This document shows positions 15,192-22,320 of a stretch of 38,139 nucleotides of DNA, one piece after another. Under the pieces are notes generated by a model that did no database searches, was not told the origin of the DNA, and saw nothing but the letters and a program-made list of their open reading frames with translations. Numbering within the stretch: position 1 is the first letter of the stretch; every line of letters begins with the position of its first letter. This DNA comes from Pseudobdellovibrio sp. (GTDB lineage: Bacteria > Bdellovibrionota > Bdellovibrionia > Bdellovibrionales > Bdellovibrionaceae): contig JANWIU010000043.1 in the NCBI GenBank assembly GCA_025449725.1, forward strand, positions 1 to 38,139, given 5' to 3'. The position numbers and the translations under genes are program-made.

Positions 15192-17417
15192 CTATTTTTT
15201 AAAAATGAGTTCTGTATTTTTATTTTCGGAAAAAAGCTGAACTTCACGGGCTTCAACTGTGTCCGGAAACGGAAAATCTGAATGGTTCCAGCCGGACTCA
15301 ATTTTATTCATGACTTCAAGCCATACCGGTACGGCTCCGCTTGCGCCCGTTAGGTAACTTGATACGCTACGGTCATAGCCCAGCCACACAACCGTTGTGT
15401 GCTGCGGAGTAAATCCGCTGAACCAAGCGTCTTTGTTATCTGAAGTGGTTCCGGTTTTGCCGGCAGCGGGCCATTGCCAGCCGGATGAGGTAATACCTTT
15501 TGCAGTACCGGAGCGTATGGTTTCTTTCATGATGCCGACGAGAACTGAAATTAATTGTGGATCGCCGCGATCTTCAAATTTGGGATTGTATTCGTAAAGT
15601 GTTTCATTATTTTTATTCTGAACTTTTTCAATAAAATGGGAAGTGGTGAATTTGCCAAGATTGGCCAGCGTTCGGTAGCTGTCAATGATTTCAATCGGGT
15701 AGTGTATACTGGCGCCCAGGCTGGATGCCGGAGTCAAGGGAATCTCAGAAGTGAAGCCGAAGTTTTTAGTTTCACTCACCAGATTTTCAAGTCCGAGCCT
15801 TTGCATGAGCCTTGCTGTCGGCGCATTTAAACTTTCTTTAAGGGCAAAATATAACGGAACATTGCCGTTATATTTTTTGTCGTAGTTTTCGGGCGACCAG
15901 GATTTTTTATCGTAAGACCAAACGAATTTTTCGTCCTGAATTTCGGTTAAAGGGTCTGCTCCGTCTTTTAAGGCCAGATAATAAACGAAAGGTTTAATAA
16001 GTGAGCCGATTTGCCGTCGCCCATTGAGGGCGCGGTTAAACTGAGTCTGTTTGAAATTCTGTCCGCCAACCAGAACAGTAACTAATCCGGTTTTATTTTC
16101 AGTTGTAAGAACGATGCCTTCAAGCTTGTGACCTTTTTCGGTGTTCTTAATGAGGTTCTTTTTGGTTTTTTCTAAGTTGCTTATGTGTTTTTGCAGCGCC
16201 AGTTGAGCTGTTTGCTGAGAGTCTAAATCCAGGCTGGCGTAAATACTGCTGGGTTCGCTGAGATTAAGTGTTTCCAGCTCTTTCCTGACTGCTTCGAAGT
16301 AATAGGGTGCTGTTTCCGAAGCCTTTTGCACGGCCTGCTCTGGTAATGTGGCAGCAGAGGCCGATGCCAGTTCGCGTTCGTTGATGAGTTTAAACTCCAA
16401 CATCTTTTTTAGAACCAGATTTCTTCTTGTTGTGGCTTTTTCGGGATTCTTCCAGGGGTTATAGATTCCCGGATTGTTGACGATCGCGGCCATTAGCGCG
16501 CACTCAGATAAATTTAATTTTTGCACCGGTTTGTTGAAATAATATTCGGAGGCAGCGCCAAAACCTAAAACCTGAAAGGCGCCTGACTGCCCCATATAAA
16601 TAATATTTAAGTAAGTTTCGAGAATTTGATCTTTGGACCATTCAGATTCCAGCTTCACGGCCAGAAATAGTTCTTTTAGCTTGCGGCTAATGGTTTTTTC
16701 CGGCGTTAAGAAATAATTTTTTACAAGCTGTTGTGTGATCGTGCTGCCGCCTTGAGCGTAACGTCTTTGTACGATGTTTTTTACCAATGATCTGAATAGG
16801 CCCTGGTAACTCAACCCGGAGTGCTGAAGGAATTCGTTATCTTCAATGGCCATAGTGGCGTTCATGCAGTTTACCGGAAATTCCGATATTTTCAGTTCAT
16901 TTTGCATGATGGGTTGTTGCCCACGATACTGAGCAACCAAAACCGGATCTAAATTCGCCTTCCAATAACGAACGGAGGGGTCGCCCTTCCATGTGCTTTC
17001 AATGACCTGCTTGTCGTCGACAATAACAATAAACACTTCATTCATGTGGGTTTGCCACATCCAGCAGCTGAATCCTTCGACTATAGCTTCATTCTTGGTG
17101 ATGTACTTACAGTTCGGAAGGTTAAGTTTTTTTGCATCGCCCGGCATGAGAACTTGGTCTTCTTCACGCTGGCGGTAGTTTTGAGCTTCCAATTGCTTTA
17201 AAAACTGCTTTTCTTCCCACAATTGCCCCGAAAAAAAGCTGGGGCCACGCGCATAGTACCGAGTGGAGGGAGTCAAATCCTGAGCTGAAAGTTTTTGATT
17301 GAATTCTTTGGCTCCGAAAGGCCATTCGAACGCATGAATCGGGAGCGCGAAAAAAAATAATACAGCGCTCAAAAAAAGCTTCCGGCAGTGGCTTTGAGCA
17401 CTAAGATATCTTGTCAT
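15192..17417 (-). CDS. mrcB: Bifunctional class A penicillin-binding protein, PBP1b type
   Basis: This peptidoglycan synthase polymerises lipid II and cross-links the glycan at the periplasmic face. From the chosen ATG (17417) it has 741 residues: an N-terminal anchor or signal (about 12-28), a UB2H-like region (TRYYARGPSFF ... LEAQNYRQ, about 52-84) as in PBP1b, a GT51 domain with E192 in AIEDNEFLQHSG, then RYAQGGSTITQQLVKN and KLKELFLAVKLE. The transpeptidase has S472-LIK, S529-LN and K654-TGT. All catalytic motifs are intact. An open frame extends to a GTG at 17483, but that overlaps the divergent DUF507 gene by 14 bases; neither start has a clear ribosome site, so the start is uncertain. 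Confidence 0.92.
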   Translation of the reverse strand: MTRYLSAQSHCRKLFLSAVLFFFALPIHAFEWPFGAKEFNQKLSAQDLTPSTRYYARGPSFFSGQLWEEKQFLKQLEAQNYRQREEDQVLMPGDAKKLNLPNCKYITKNEAIVEGFSCWMWQTHMNEVFIVIVDDKQVIESTWKGDPSVRYWKANLDPVLVAQYRGQQPIMQNELKISEFPVNCMNATMAIEDNEFLQHSGLSYQGLFRSLVKNIVQRRYAQGGSTITQQLVKNYFLTPEKTISRKLKELFLAVKLESEWSKDQILETYLNIIYMGQSGAFQVLGFGAASEYYFNKPVQKLNLSECALMAAIVNNPGIYNPWKNPEKATTRRNLVLKKMLEFKLINERELASASAATLPEQAVQKASETAPYYFEAVRKELETLNLSEPSSIYASLDLDSQQTAQLALQKHISNLEKTKKNLIKNTEKGHKLEGIVLTTENKTGLVTVLVGGQNFKQTQFNRALNGRRQIGSLIKPFVYYLALKDGADPLTEIQDEKFVWSYDKKSWSPENYDKKYNGNVPLYFALKESLNAPTARLMQRLGLENLVSETKNFGFTSEIPLTPASSLGASIHYPIEIIDSYRTLANLGKFTTSHFIEKVQNKNNETLYEYNPKFEDRGDPQLISVLVGIMKETIRSGTAKGITSSGWQWPAAGKTGTTSDNKDAWFSGFTPQHTTVVWLGYDRSVSSYLTGASGAVPVWLEVMNKIESGWNHSDFPFPDTVEAREVQLFSENKNTELIFKK

Positions 17418-17469
17418 ACGAGCCCAAATGGTCTTTAATTGAAGGCAAATAAGGGGCATACAACATACA

Positions 17470-17751
17470 ATGATGAAGCTCACGACAAGTCAAATACAAA
17501 GGCTTTCTGAAAAAATTTTGAATCAGTGGAAATCGCAAAATCTAATTACCTTCAAAGTAGATGAAAAAGTAGTTCTTCAAACAATCGCCGACGCCATCGT
17601 TGGTGATCTGCAAAAAGAAGAACAGCTGGATCGCGATGTTAACGCTTTGATGGATCAAATGGAGCGTCAACACGAAGGGCAATTTCAGCGTCACAGAATG
17701 TTTCCGATGCTGAAACAAAAACTGGCTAAAGAAAGAAAAATAATTTTATGA
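17470..17751 (+). CDS. DUF507 family protein, N-terminal-half type
   Basis: The 93-residue protein resembles the first half of DUF507 proteins: SEKILNQWKSQNLITFKVDEKVVLQTIADAIVGDLQKEEQLDRDVNALMDQMER and the closing RRMFPMLKQKLAKERKIIL-like segment (here HRMFPMLKQKLAKER). The family has no established function. In some bacteria one chain of about 185 residues covers this gene plus the next; here they are separate and overlap by ATGA, which argues the two products form a complex. It is divergent from PBP1b with about 50 bases between the probable starts. AAGGGG lies about 13 bases upstream. Confidence 0.8.
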   Translation: MMKLTTSQIQRLSEKILNQWKSQNLITFKVDEKVVLQTIADAIVGDLQKEEQLDRDVNALMDQMERQHEGQFQRHRMFPMLKQKLAKERKIIL

Positions 17752-18020
17752 TTTTATCAGAAGACCGTCAGTTTCATTTAGCTCACGTTGTTACTGACAA
17801 AGTATGGGGAGATGACATCGCCGATTTTTCTGACGATGACATGGCCCTTAAAGCCGCGAAGATGGCGATCATTGCTTTTGTAAAAGCCGATGCCGAGATC
17901 GATGTAAAGGCCCGTGAAAAAGTGGCGTCGTTAAAAAGAGGCGTAATTGAAGGAACCCGTGAATGGGACATTCTTTATAAAAAATACTATGAAGAGGAAA
18001 GCGTTCGCCATGGCAAGTAA
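17748..18020 (+). CDS. DUF507 family protein, C-terminal-half type
   Basis: The 90-residue partner of the preceding gene starts MILSEDRQFHLAHVVTDKVWGDDIADF and ends REWDILYKKYYEEE, typical of the second DUF507 repeat (SDDR-x-SHL-x-H ... EW-x-x-LY-x-KYYEEE). It overlaps the upstream gene by 4 bases and the following GroES-like fusion gene by 11 bases, so three genes are tightly coupled. Function unknown; the coupling to a co-chaperonin-like gene is a hint worth noting, nothing more. Confidence 0.82.
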   Translation: MILSEDRQFHLAHVVTDKVWGDDIADFSDDDMALKAAKMAIIAFVKADAEIDVKAREKVASLKRGVIEGTREWDILYKKYYEEESVRHGK

Positions 18021-18582
18021 GAAGAAGGCTGCGAAAAAAGTAGTAAAAAAATCTGTTTCAAAAAAACCATCTGCAAAAAGCAGTAAAGTAAAAAAAGCAA
18101 TGCCGGCAAAAAAAACGGTCAAAGCGTCTGCAAAGAAAACGCCGGCAAAAAAATCCGGTAAAAAAGCTACTGCAAAAAAAACTTCTAAGCCGGTTGCTGC
18201 GAAGAAGCCGGCAGCAGTGAAAAAGACTGCTGCGAAAGTCATTCAGCCGCAAAAGCTTAAGCCCGTAGACGTGGATTACACAAAGGCGATAACGCCGCTG
18301 TTGGACCGCCTGGTTGTAAGAGTGCTGAATTCCGAAAGAGTGCTTGCAGGCGGACTGCTGATTATTCCTGACACGGCATTAATGGCCACAGGATACTTAA
18401 AGGCCGAAGTGCTGGCCGTTGGCACCGGAAATAAATCAAAAAAAGGATATTTAAAACCGCTCGATGTAAAAATCGGCGATAAAGTTTTATTTGCAGAGTA
18501 CGCAGGAACAAAAGTTCATTTTAATTCAGAAGAGCTTCATATTATTCATGAAGCTGATGTTATGGGAATTCTCGAGGAGTAG
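18010..18582 (+). CDS. Histone-H1-like lysine-rich tail fused to a GroES (Cpn10)-like domain
   Basis: The preferred ATG at 18010 follows AGAGGAAAG and gives 190 residues. Residues 1-76 contain about 30 lysines, mostly as KK pairs between Ala, Pro, Thr and Ser (AKKTPAKK style), with no acidic residue: a histone H1/Hc1-like, nucleic-acid-binding type of tail. Residues about 96-190 are a co-chaperonin fold: LLDRLVVRVLNSER, the mobile-loop-like VLAGGLLIIPDT with the hydrophobic LLI tripeptide, AEVLAVGTG, LDVKIGDKVLFAEYAGTKV and ELHIIHEADVMGIL. Cpn10 normally has about 95-100 residues and no such tail. An open frame extends to 17947 but lies within DUF507 and has no ribosome site. No groEL is in the window. 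The Lys tail could tether a co-chaperonin to DNA or RNA, or bind GroEL differently; this is inference. Confidence 0.8.
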   Translation: MASKKKAAKKVVKKSVSKKPSAKSSKVKKAMPAKKTVKASAKKTPAKKSGKKATAKKTSKPVAAKKPAAVKKTAAKVIQPQKLKPVDVDYTKAITPLLDRLVVRVLNSERVLAGGLLIIPDTALMATGYLKAEVLAVGTGNKSKKGYLKPLDVKIGDKVLFAEYAGTKVHFNSEELHIIHEADVMGILEE

Positions 18583-18584
18583 TT

Positions 18585-19976
18585 ATGCGCAAAAGTTCAA
18601 ATCTCTTTCTTTTTATGACGGTGATGGTTGCGGGTTTAAATGCCACGGCCATTTCAATAGACTGGAGCGGTGGGTACCGTGTCGAATTCAACGACGTGAA
18701 TTCTCCGACTTTGGATTCAAGTAATCCTGATCCTAAAACATACGGGCTTCAGTACTTATTTTTAAATTCTAAAATCGTAGCTTCAGATGGTATCAACATC
18801 GTAGCCCGCTTTGATATTATGGGAAGCCAGACTCCCGGTTATGAAAACAGCCAGTTAGGATCACTTGTTGGCGGCAGCGGTATCGGTACCGATCCCCATG
18901 TGACGGCTCAAAATCAGGAATCAACCGGCGTCAATGTCAGTCAGCTTTATTTGAACGCTAACACTGAATACGGTTCGTTAATTGCCGGACGGGCTCCTTT
19001 TGAGTTTGGTTTGGGAATGACCCACAATGCCGGGCTGGGGCCTTTTGATCACTGGTACGATACCCGTGACGGTGTGGCTTACAGATTTTTCGTTGATAAT
19101 ATTTCGTTCATGCCGATGCTTTCACGGGTTTCTCAAAGAGATTATGGCCGTGGCGTAACTATTAACGATGAAACTTTTGTTTTTGAGTACAAAAACAAAG
19201 ATAACGGTGCAGAAGCAGGTGTTGTTCAGCAAATCAGAAAGAGTTCTGTTGATTCAAATGACGGAACGGCTGTTGTAACGGGATCTACTGCCGTTTCTTC
19301 TTGGTCAACAAAGACGATCAATCTTTACCTGGGCCGCAGTTGGGAAAGCTTCAAATTTAAAATGGAAGCCAGCTTCTTAACCGGCGAAACCGGCCTTCAA
19401 GTGGCAGGTGAGAACATCAATATTAATTCTTATGCCTTGGCGGCAGAACTTTTATGGCCTGCTTTGAATGATGATAAATGGGAGTACGGATTAAAAATGG
19501 GTTATGCCAGCGGCGATAATCCGACAACGACAGTTTACGAAGGTTACCAGTTTGACAGAAACTACGATGTAGCGATGTTGTTGTTCAATCACAGAATGGG
19601 AAGCGCAGACTTTTTAACAACCGGAATGACTCACACTAATGCCGGATTGACGGTTGGAAACTCTGCGGATGATGAATCAATCGGAAATGCGATGTACTTT
19701 GCGCCAACCGCGAAGTACGCATGGAATGATAAATTGGATTTACGAACTACTCTTGTGTATGCACAATTAGTAACAAATCCAACTTTAACGCTGGACACGA
19801 GTAAAGATTTAGGTACAGAATTGGATATAGAACTCATTTACAAGCCTCGCGAACGCGTGATTTGGTCGAATGGGATCGGAGTGCTGTTTCCGGGACAGGC
19901 GTGGAAAGACGGAGCGTCCAGTTTCGAAAACGGTACCAACTTTGGATTTTCAACTAAATCCGCCATCACCTTTTGA
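18585..19976 (+). CDS. Outer-membrane beta-barrel (porin-like) protein
   Basis: The 463-residue protein has a signal peptide (about 1-22, MRKSSNLFLFMTVMVAGLNATA) and alternating amphipathic strands rich in aromatic girdle residues (GYRVEFND, YRFFVDNISFMP, YALAAELLWPAL, WEYGLKMGYASG), ending in Phe as most outer-membrane proteins do for BAM recognition. AGRAPFEFGLGMTHNAGLGPFDHWYDTRDGVAYRF resembles porin-like proteins of predatory and other delta-lineage bacteria; a specific substrate cannot be read. The ribosome site GAGGAG lies within the last codons of the GroES-like gene, which stops 2 bases before this ATG, so expression is coupled. A strong terminator follows at 20050. Confidence 0.78.
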   Translation: MRKSSNLFLFMTVMVAGLNATAISIDWSGGYRVEFNDVNSPTLDSSNPDPKTYGLQYLFLNSKIVASDGINIVARFDIMGSQTPGYENSQLGSLVGGSGIGTDPHVTAQNQESTGVNVSQLYLNANTEYGSLIAGRAPFEFGLGMTHNAGLGPFDHWYDTRDGVAYRFFVDNISFMPMLSRVSQRDYGRGVTINDETFVFEYKNKDNGAEAGVVQQIRKSSVDSNDGTAVVTGSTAVSSWSTKTINLYLGRSWESFKFKMEASFLTGETGLQVAGENININSYALAAELLWPALNDDKWEYGLKMGYASGDNPTTTVYEGYQFDRNYDVAMLLFNHRMGSADFLTTGMTHTNAGLTVGNSADDESIGNAMYFAPTAKYAWNDKLDLRTTLVYAQLVTNPTLTLDTSKDLGTELDIELIYKPRERVIWSNGIGVLFPGQAWKDGASSFENGTNFGFSTKSAITF

Positions 19977-20049
19977 TAACAACGTGGTAGCAGCATGTAC
20001 GGCAACTTAGAAGACAGCTTGATCGCATCTAGTGCGGTGGTGAGCAGGG

Positions 20050-20082
20050 CCGGCGGAGGGAAACCTCCGCCGGATTTTTTTT
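20050..20082 (+). terminator. Strong intrinsic terminator of the DUF507/GroES-like/OMP operon
   Basis: A perfect 10-pair stem (CCGGCGGAGG and its complement, 20050-20073) closed by a GAAA tetraloop is followed by A and eight T's (20075-20082). Confidence 0.92.
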
Positions 20083-20138
20083 GTCCTTTTGTTTCTTAGG
20101 TTTAGGTCGCTTCTTCTTTTCTTTTTTTGAATGATTTT

Positions 20139-20322
20139 CTGAATGGACTTTTGATTTTTGCAGACGCGGACTCCTGTCCTCTCCTGCATCGCCCGCCTTA
20201 ATTTTTTTTCGCAGGCTTTGTTTTTTTTATGTGTTTATACGAATGATGTTTACGTCTCTTCTTTTTTGCGGTCGAACGCTTCACGCTTGCAGGGGGTCTG
20301 CAAAAATCAAAAGTCCATTCAG
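20139..20322. repeat. Long inverted repeat in the gap between the OMP gene and lysR
   Basis: A 27-base segment at 20139-20165 recurs as its exact reverse complement at 20296-20322, with 130 bases between. Similarity continues imperfectly outward through A/T-rich flanks (about 20111-20138 and 20323-20350). The inner region is T-rich on the plus strand. The surrounding gap 19977-20414 (438 bases) holds no convincing gene: only the terminator at 20050 and this repeat. It could be a small palindromic repeat family, the remains of an inserted element, or a structured RNA. No transposase or target-site duplication was seen. Confidence 0.7.
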
Positions 20323-20414
20323 GAATGTATTCAAAGAAAAAATGAAAGAAGAGTCTTGAACAAGAATAAAAGGGCAACTCATCCCGGCGTGGCTTCGCGC
20401 CGTTAGACCTGCTT

Positions 20415-21323
20415 TTATTTTTTCATGTCCCAGAAGACGTCTAGAACTTTTTTTACTCTTGCGGTTGGGTATTTTTCTGCCAGTTGGATTATGTAGATTG
20501 GTTGTTCGGCTGTTTGTTTTGGTTTTGTGTAGGCGTGCAGGGTTTTTGATTTTAGTTCTGTTGCCACGCAGTGTTTTGGGAAGAGGGCCAGGCCTACGTT
20601 GTTTTTTGCCATTGTTATGGCGCCGCTTAGGCTGTTCATTTCGCCTGTGATTTCCAGGTCGTTTAGGTGTAAGGCTGCTGATTTTGGGAAGTAAGTGTTT
20701 ATCCAGTTGTCGAAGAGGACGTCCATGCCCGGGTATTTTATGAATTTTTTTGTTTTTAAGTCTTTTAGGGTTTCGATGTTTACTGATTTTTCTGTTGGGC
20801 CCACCAGGACGTGTTCTTCTCTTACGAATTCTTTGTATTGGATGTCTTTGTGCGGGACCAAGTAGGTGATGAAGCCGAAGTCGATTTCTCCTTTTAATAG
20901 TAAAGCTGTCACTTGTTGGGAGTCGCATAGGGTGACTTTTAGGTTTACGTCGGGAAAGTTTTTTCGTTTATCCAGTAGTATTGAAAAGTGTGGCGTCATC
21001 AGGCAAGAGTCAGGCATGGCGTAGCGGACTAAGCCTTTGAGGGCGGTGCCTTCGGTATTGAGGGTATCTAGTAGCTTGTCGATTTGATCTAAGTAAAGTT
21101 CTGTGAACTGTTTTAATTTTTGGCCCGCTTCTGTTAACTGTACTTTACGACCGGCCCGGTGAAATAAATTCACACCGACCTCGGCTTCGAGTTTGGCTAC
21201 ATGTTGGCTGATTCCTGACTGAGTAAGGGCCGCAAGTTCTGCGGCCTTTGTGAAGTTTAATGACTCTGCAGCGTAATAGAAGGCTTTTAGGGATGCAGGA
21301 TCGAGCTTTTGGAAGTTTCGCAT
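20415..21323 (-). CDS. LysR-family transcriptional regulator
   Basis: The 302-residue protein has the LysR winged helix at residues about 6-65 (LKAFYYAAESLNFTKAAELAALTQSGISQHVAKLEAEVGVNLFHRAGRKVQLTEAG), a linker helix, and a two-lobed periplasmic-binding-like effector domain (about 92-302). It diverges from a secreted-protein gene, the classic arrangement for a LysR target, and a TTGA-N5-TCAA box lies between them. The DNA-binding half uses ordinary codons, but from about 20420 to 20900 nearly every codon ends in A or C and almost none in T. This gives a G/T-rich plus strand and long false frames. No good ribosome site precedes the ATG. Confidence 0.92.
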   Translation of the reverse strand: MRNFQKLDPASLKAFYYAAESLNFTKAAELAALTQSGISQHVAKLEAEVGVNLFHRAGRKVQLTEAGQKLKQFTELYLDQIDKLLDTLNTEGTALKGLVRYAMPDSCLMTPHFSILLDKRKNFPDVNLKVTLCDSQQVTALLLKGEIDFGFITYLVPHKDIQYKEFVREEHVLVGPTEKSVNIETLKDLKTKKFIKYPGMDVLFDNWINTYFPKSAALHLNDLEITGEMNSLSGAITMAKNNVGLALFPKHCVATELKSKTLHAYTKPKQTAEQPIYIIQLAEKYPTARVKKVLDVFWDMKK

Positions 21324-21345
21324 GCTTAATTATTAGTATAAATGA

Positions 21346-21358
21346 TTGATATATTCAA
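21346..21358. promoter_or_regulatory. LysR-type operator (T-N11-A box) between lysR and the divergent gene
   Basis: TTGATATATTCAA has the palindromic T-N11-A form (TTGA-N5-TCAA, extending to ATTGA/TCAAT) that LysR proteins recognise. It lies 23 bases from the lysR start codon and 100 bases from the divergent start, suited to autoregulation. Confidence 0.5.
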
Positions 21359-21457
21359 TAACATTAATTTCACTGATCATAAAATTTAAGGCAAAAATCA
21401 CGTAACAAAAACACTGGCAAAAAGCATTGGCTTGCGCCGGAATGAAATGGAGAATAT

Positions 21458-22255
21458 ATGAAACTAGTGAAGAGTTTAATTTTAATGGTGATGATCTGGA
21501 GCCTAAACGTGAATGCACAAAGTATTGATAGCGCGAACTACTTCCGTGTGTGGCAGGGGTTTCAGCGTGCTGAACTTTCGCAACAGGATTTTTATAATTC
21601 AGTTGCAGGCTTTATGAAGGCCACCGTGGATCTTTACAAGGGTCGCGCTCTTAATAATTACATTGTGATTATTCCACCTGTCGTAAAGCCATCGTATATT
21701 CCTGATGAATTGGCGTTAGTCGCTTTAAACTCTAAAGAATCTTACGATCAAATCCGGGCGACGCCGGAAGGCCAGGCTTATTCCGCGAGGCACTGGGATA
21801 TTTTTGACAGAGCAACTTCTAAGAGTGCGCCTTTAGTGGATTTTACTGTTGAAAACCCCTCACAACTGGTGAATCAAAATGCGTATGACATGATTGGTAA
21901 AGCGAACAACTGGGCCGTTGGGTACAGTACTGTGTTTATCGGAACTAAAAAAGCCGGACTGAGTTCTGAATTATTTCTTTCTCGCCTTCATACTCATGTA
22001 AAACTGGCAAAAACAGTTATGGTTCCAAAAGGGCTTAAGGGATACATCTTTATTGCGAACGAAAATTATGAAATCGCTTACTTGAACTGGGAATCAAAAG
22101 AAGCTCACGATGCCGCGGGTGCAACCGAAGGCGGTCAAAGTGTTTTTAATGATGCAAAAGAGATAATGGATGTTTTGATGTATCAGCAGGCCAAAAACTT
22201 CAATGCAGGTGAGGCCATCAGCGCGGGCGAAGGTTATTCAACTTTGCAACGTTAG
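21458..22255 (+). CDS. Secreted protein of unknown function with an internal duplication, divergent from lysR
   Basis: The 265-residue protein has a Sec signal peptide (about 1-20, cleavage after VNA). Two similar segments are visible: ELALVALNSKESYDQIRATPEGQAYSARHWDIFD (about 84-117) and YEIAYLNWESKEAHDAAGATEGGQSVFNDAKEIMD (about 204-238). Both have the beta-strand, 'S-x-E-x-Y/H-x-x-x-x-A-T-x-G-G/Q' helix pattern of ferredoxin-like dimeric alpha/beta-barrel proteins. A two-domain barrel in the periplasm would be a ligand-binding or oxygenase-like fold, but no catalytic residues can be named. GGAGA lies 5 bases before the ATG. Probably the target of the adjacent LysR. Confidence 0.6.
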   Translation: MKLVKSLILMVMIWSLNVNAQSIDSANYFRVWQGFQRAELSQQDFYNSVAGFMKATVDLYKGRALNNYIVIIPPVVKPSYIPDELALVALNSKESYDQIRATPEGQAYSARHWDIFDRATSKSAPLVDFTVENPSQLVNQNAYDMIGKANNWAVGYSTVFIGTKKAGLSSELFLSRLHTHVKLAKTVMVPKGLKGYIFIANENYEIAYLNWESKEAHDAAGATEGGQSVFNDAKEIMDVLMYQQAKNFNAGEAISAGEGYSTLQR

Positions 22256-22256
22256 T

Positions 22257-22293
22257 CTAAAAAAACAAAAACCAGCTCATGTCCATGAGCTGG
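22257..22293 (-). terminator. Intrinsic terminator of the 22321-23658 gene
   Basis: CCAGCTCATG (22272-22281) and CATGAGCTGG (22284-22293) form a stem which, read on the minus strand, runs into TTTTTGTTTTTTT (22271-22259). The plus strand has no T-run beyond it, though the hairpin sits right after the 21458 gene and may also protect that mRNA's end. Confidence 0.75.
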
Positions 22294-22320
22294 CTGGAGT
22301 TCAAGTTTTCTTTTCAGATC

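Noticed and set aside
17418..17483. N-terminal extension of PBP1b from GTG at 17483
   Set aside because: Overlaps the start of the divergent DUF507 gene and has no ribosome site; the ATG at 17417 leaves a good signal/anchor and a promoter gap. Not fully excluded.
19995..20099. Short 34-codon frame starting MYGNLEDSL before lysR
   Set aside because: Runs through the strong terminator hairpin at 20050-20082 and lacks a good ribosome site; a chance frame is more likely.
20281..20928. Open frame of 215 codons on the minus strand overlapping lysR
   Set aside because: Overlaps a clear LysR gene in another frame; the product is Arg/Lys/Pro/His-rich as expected from the A/C-ending codon bias, with no ribosome site or domain.
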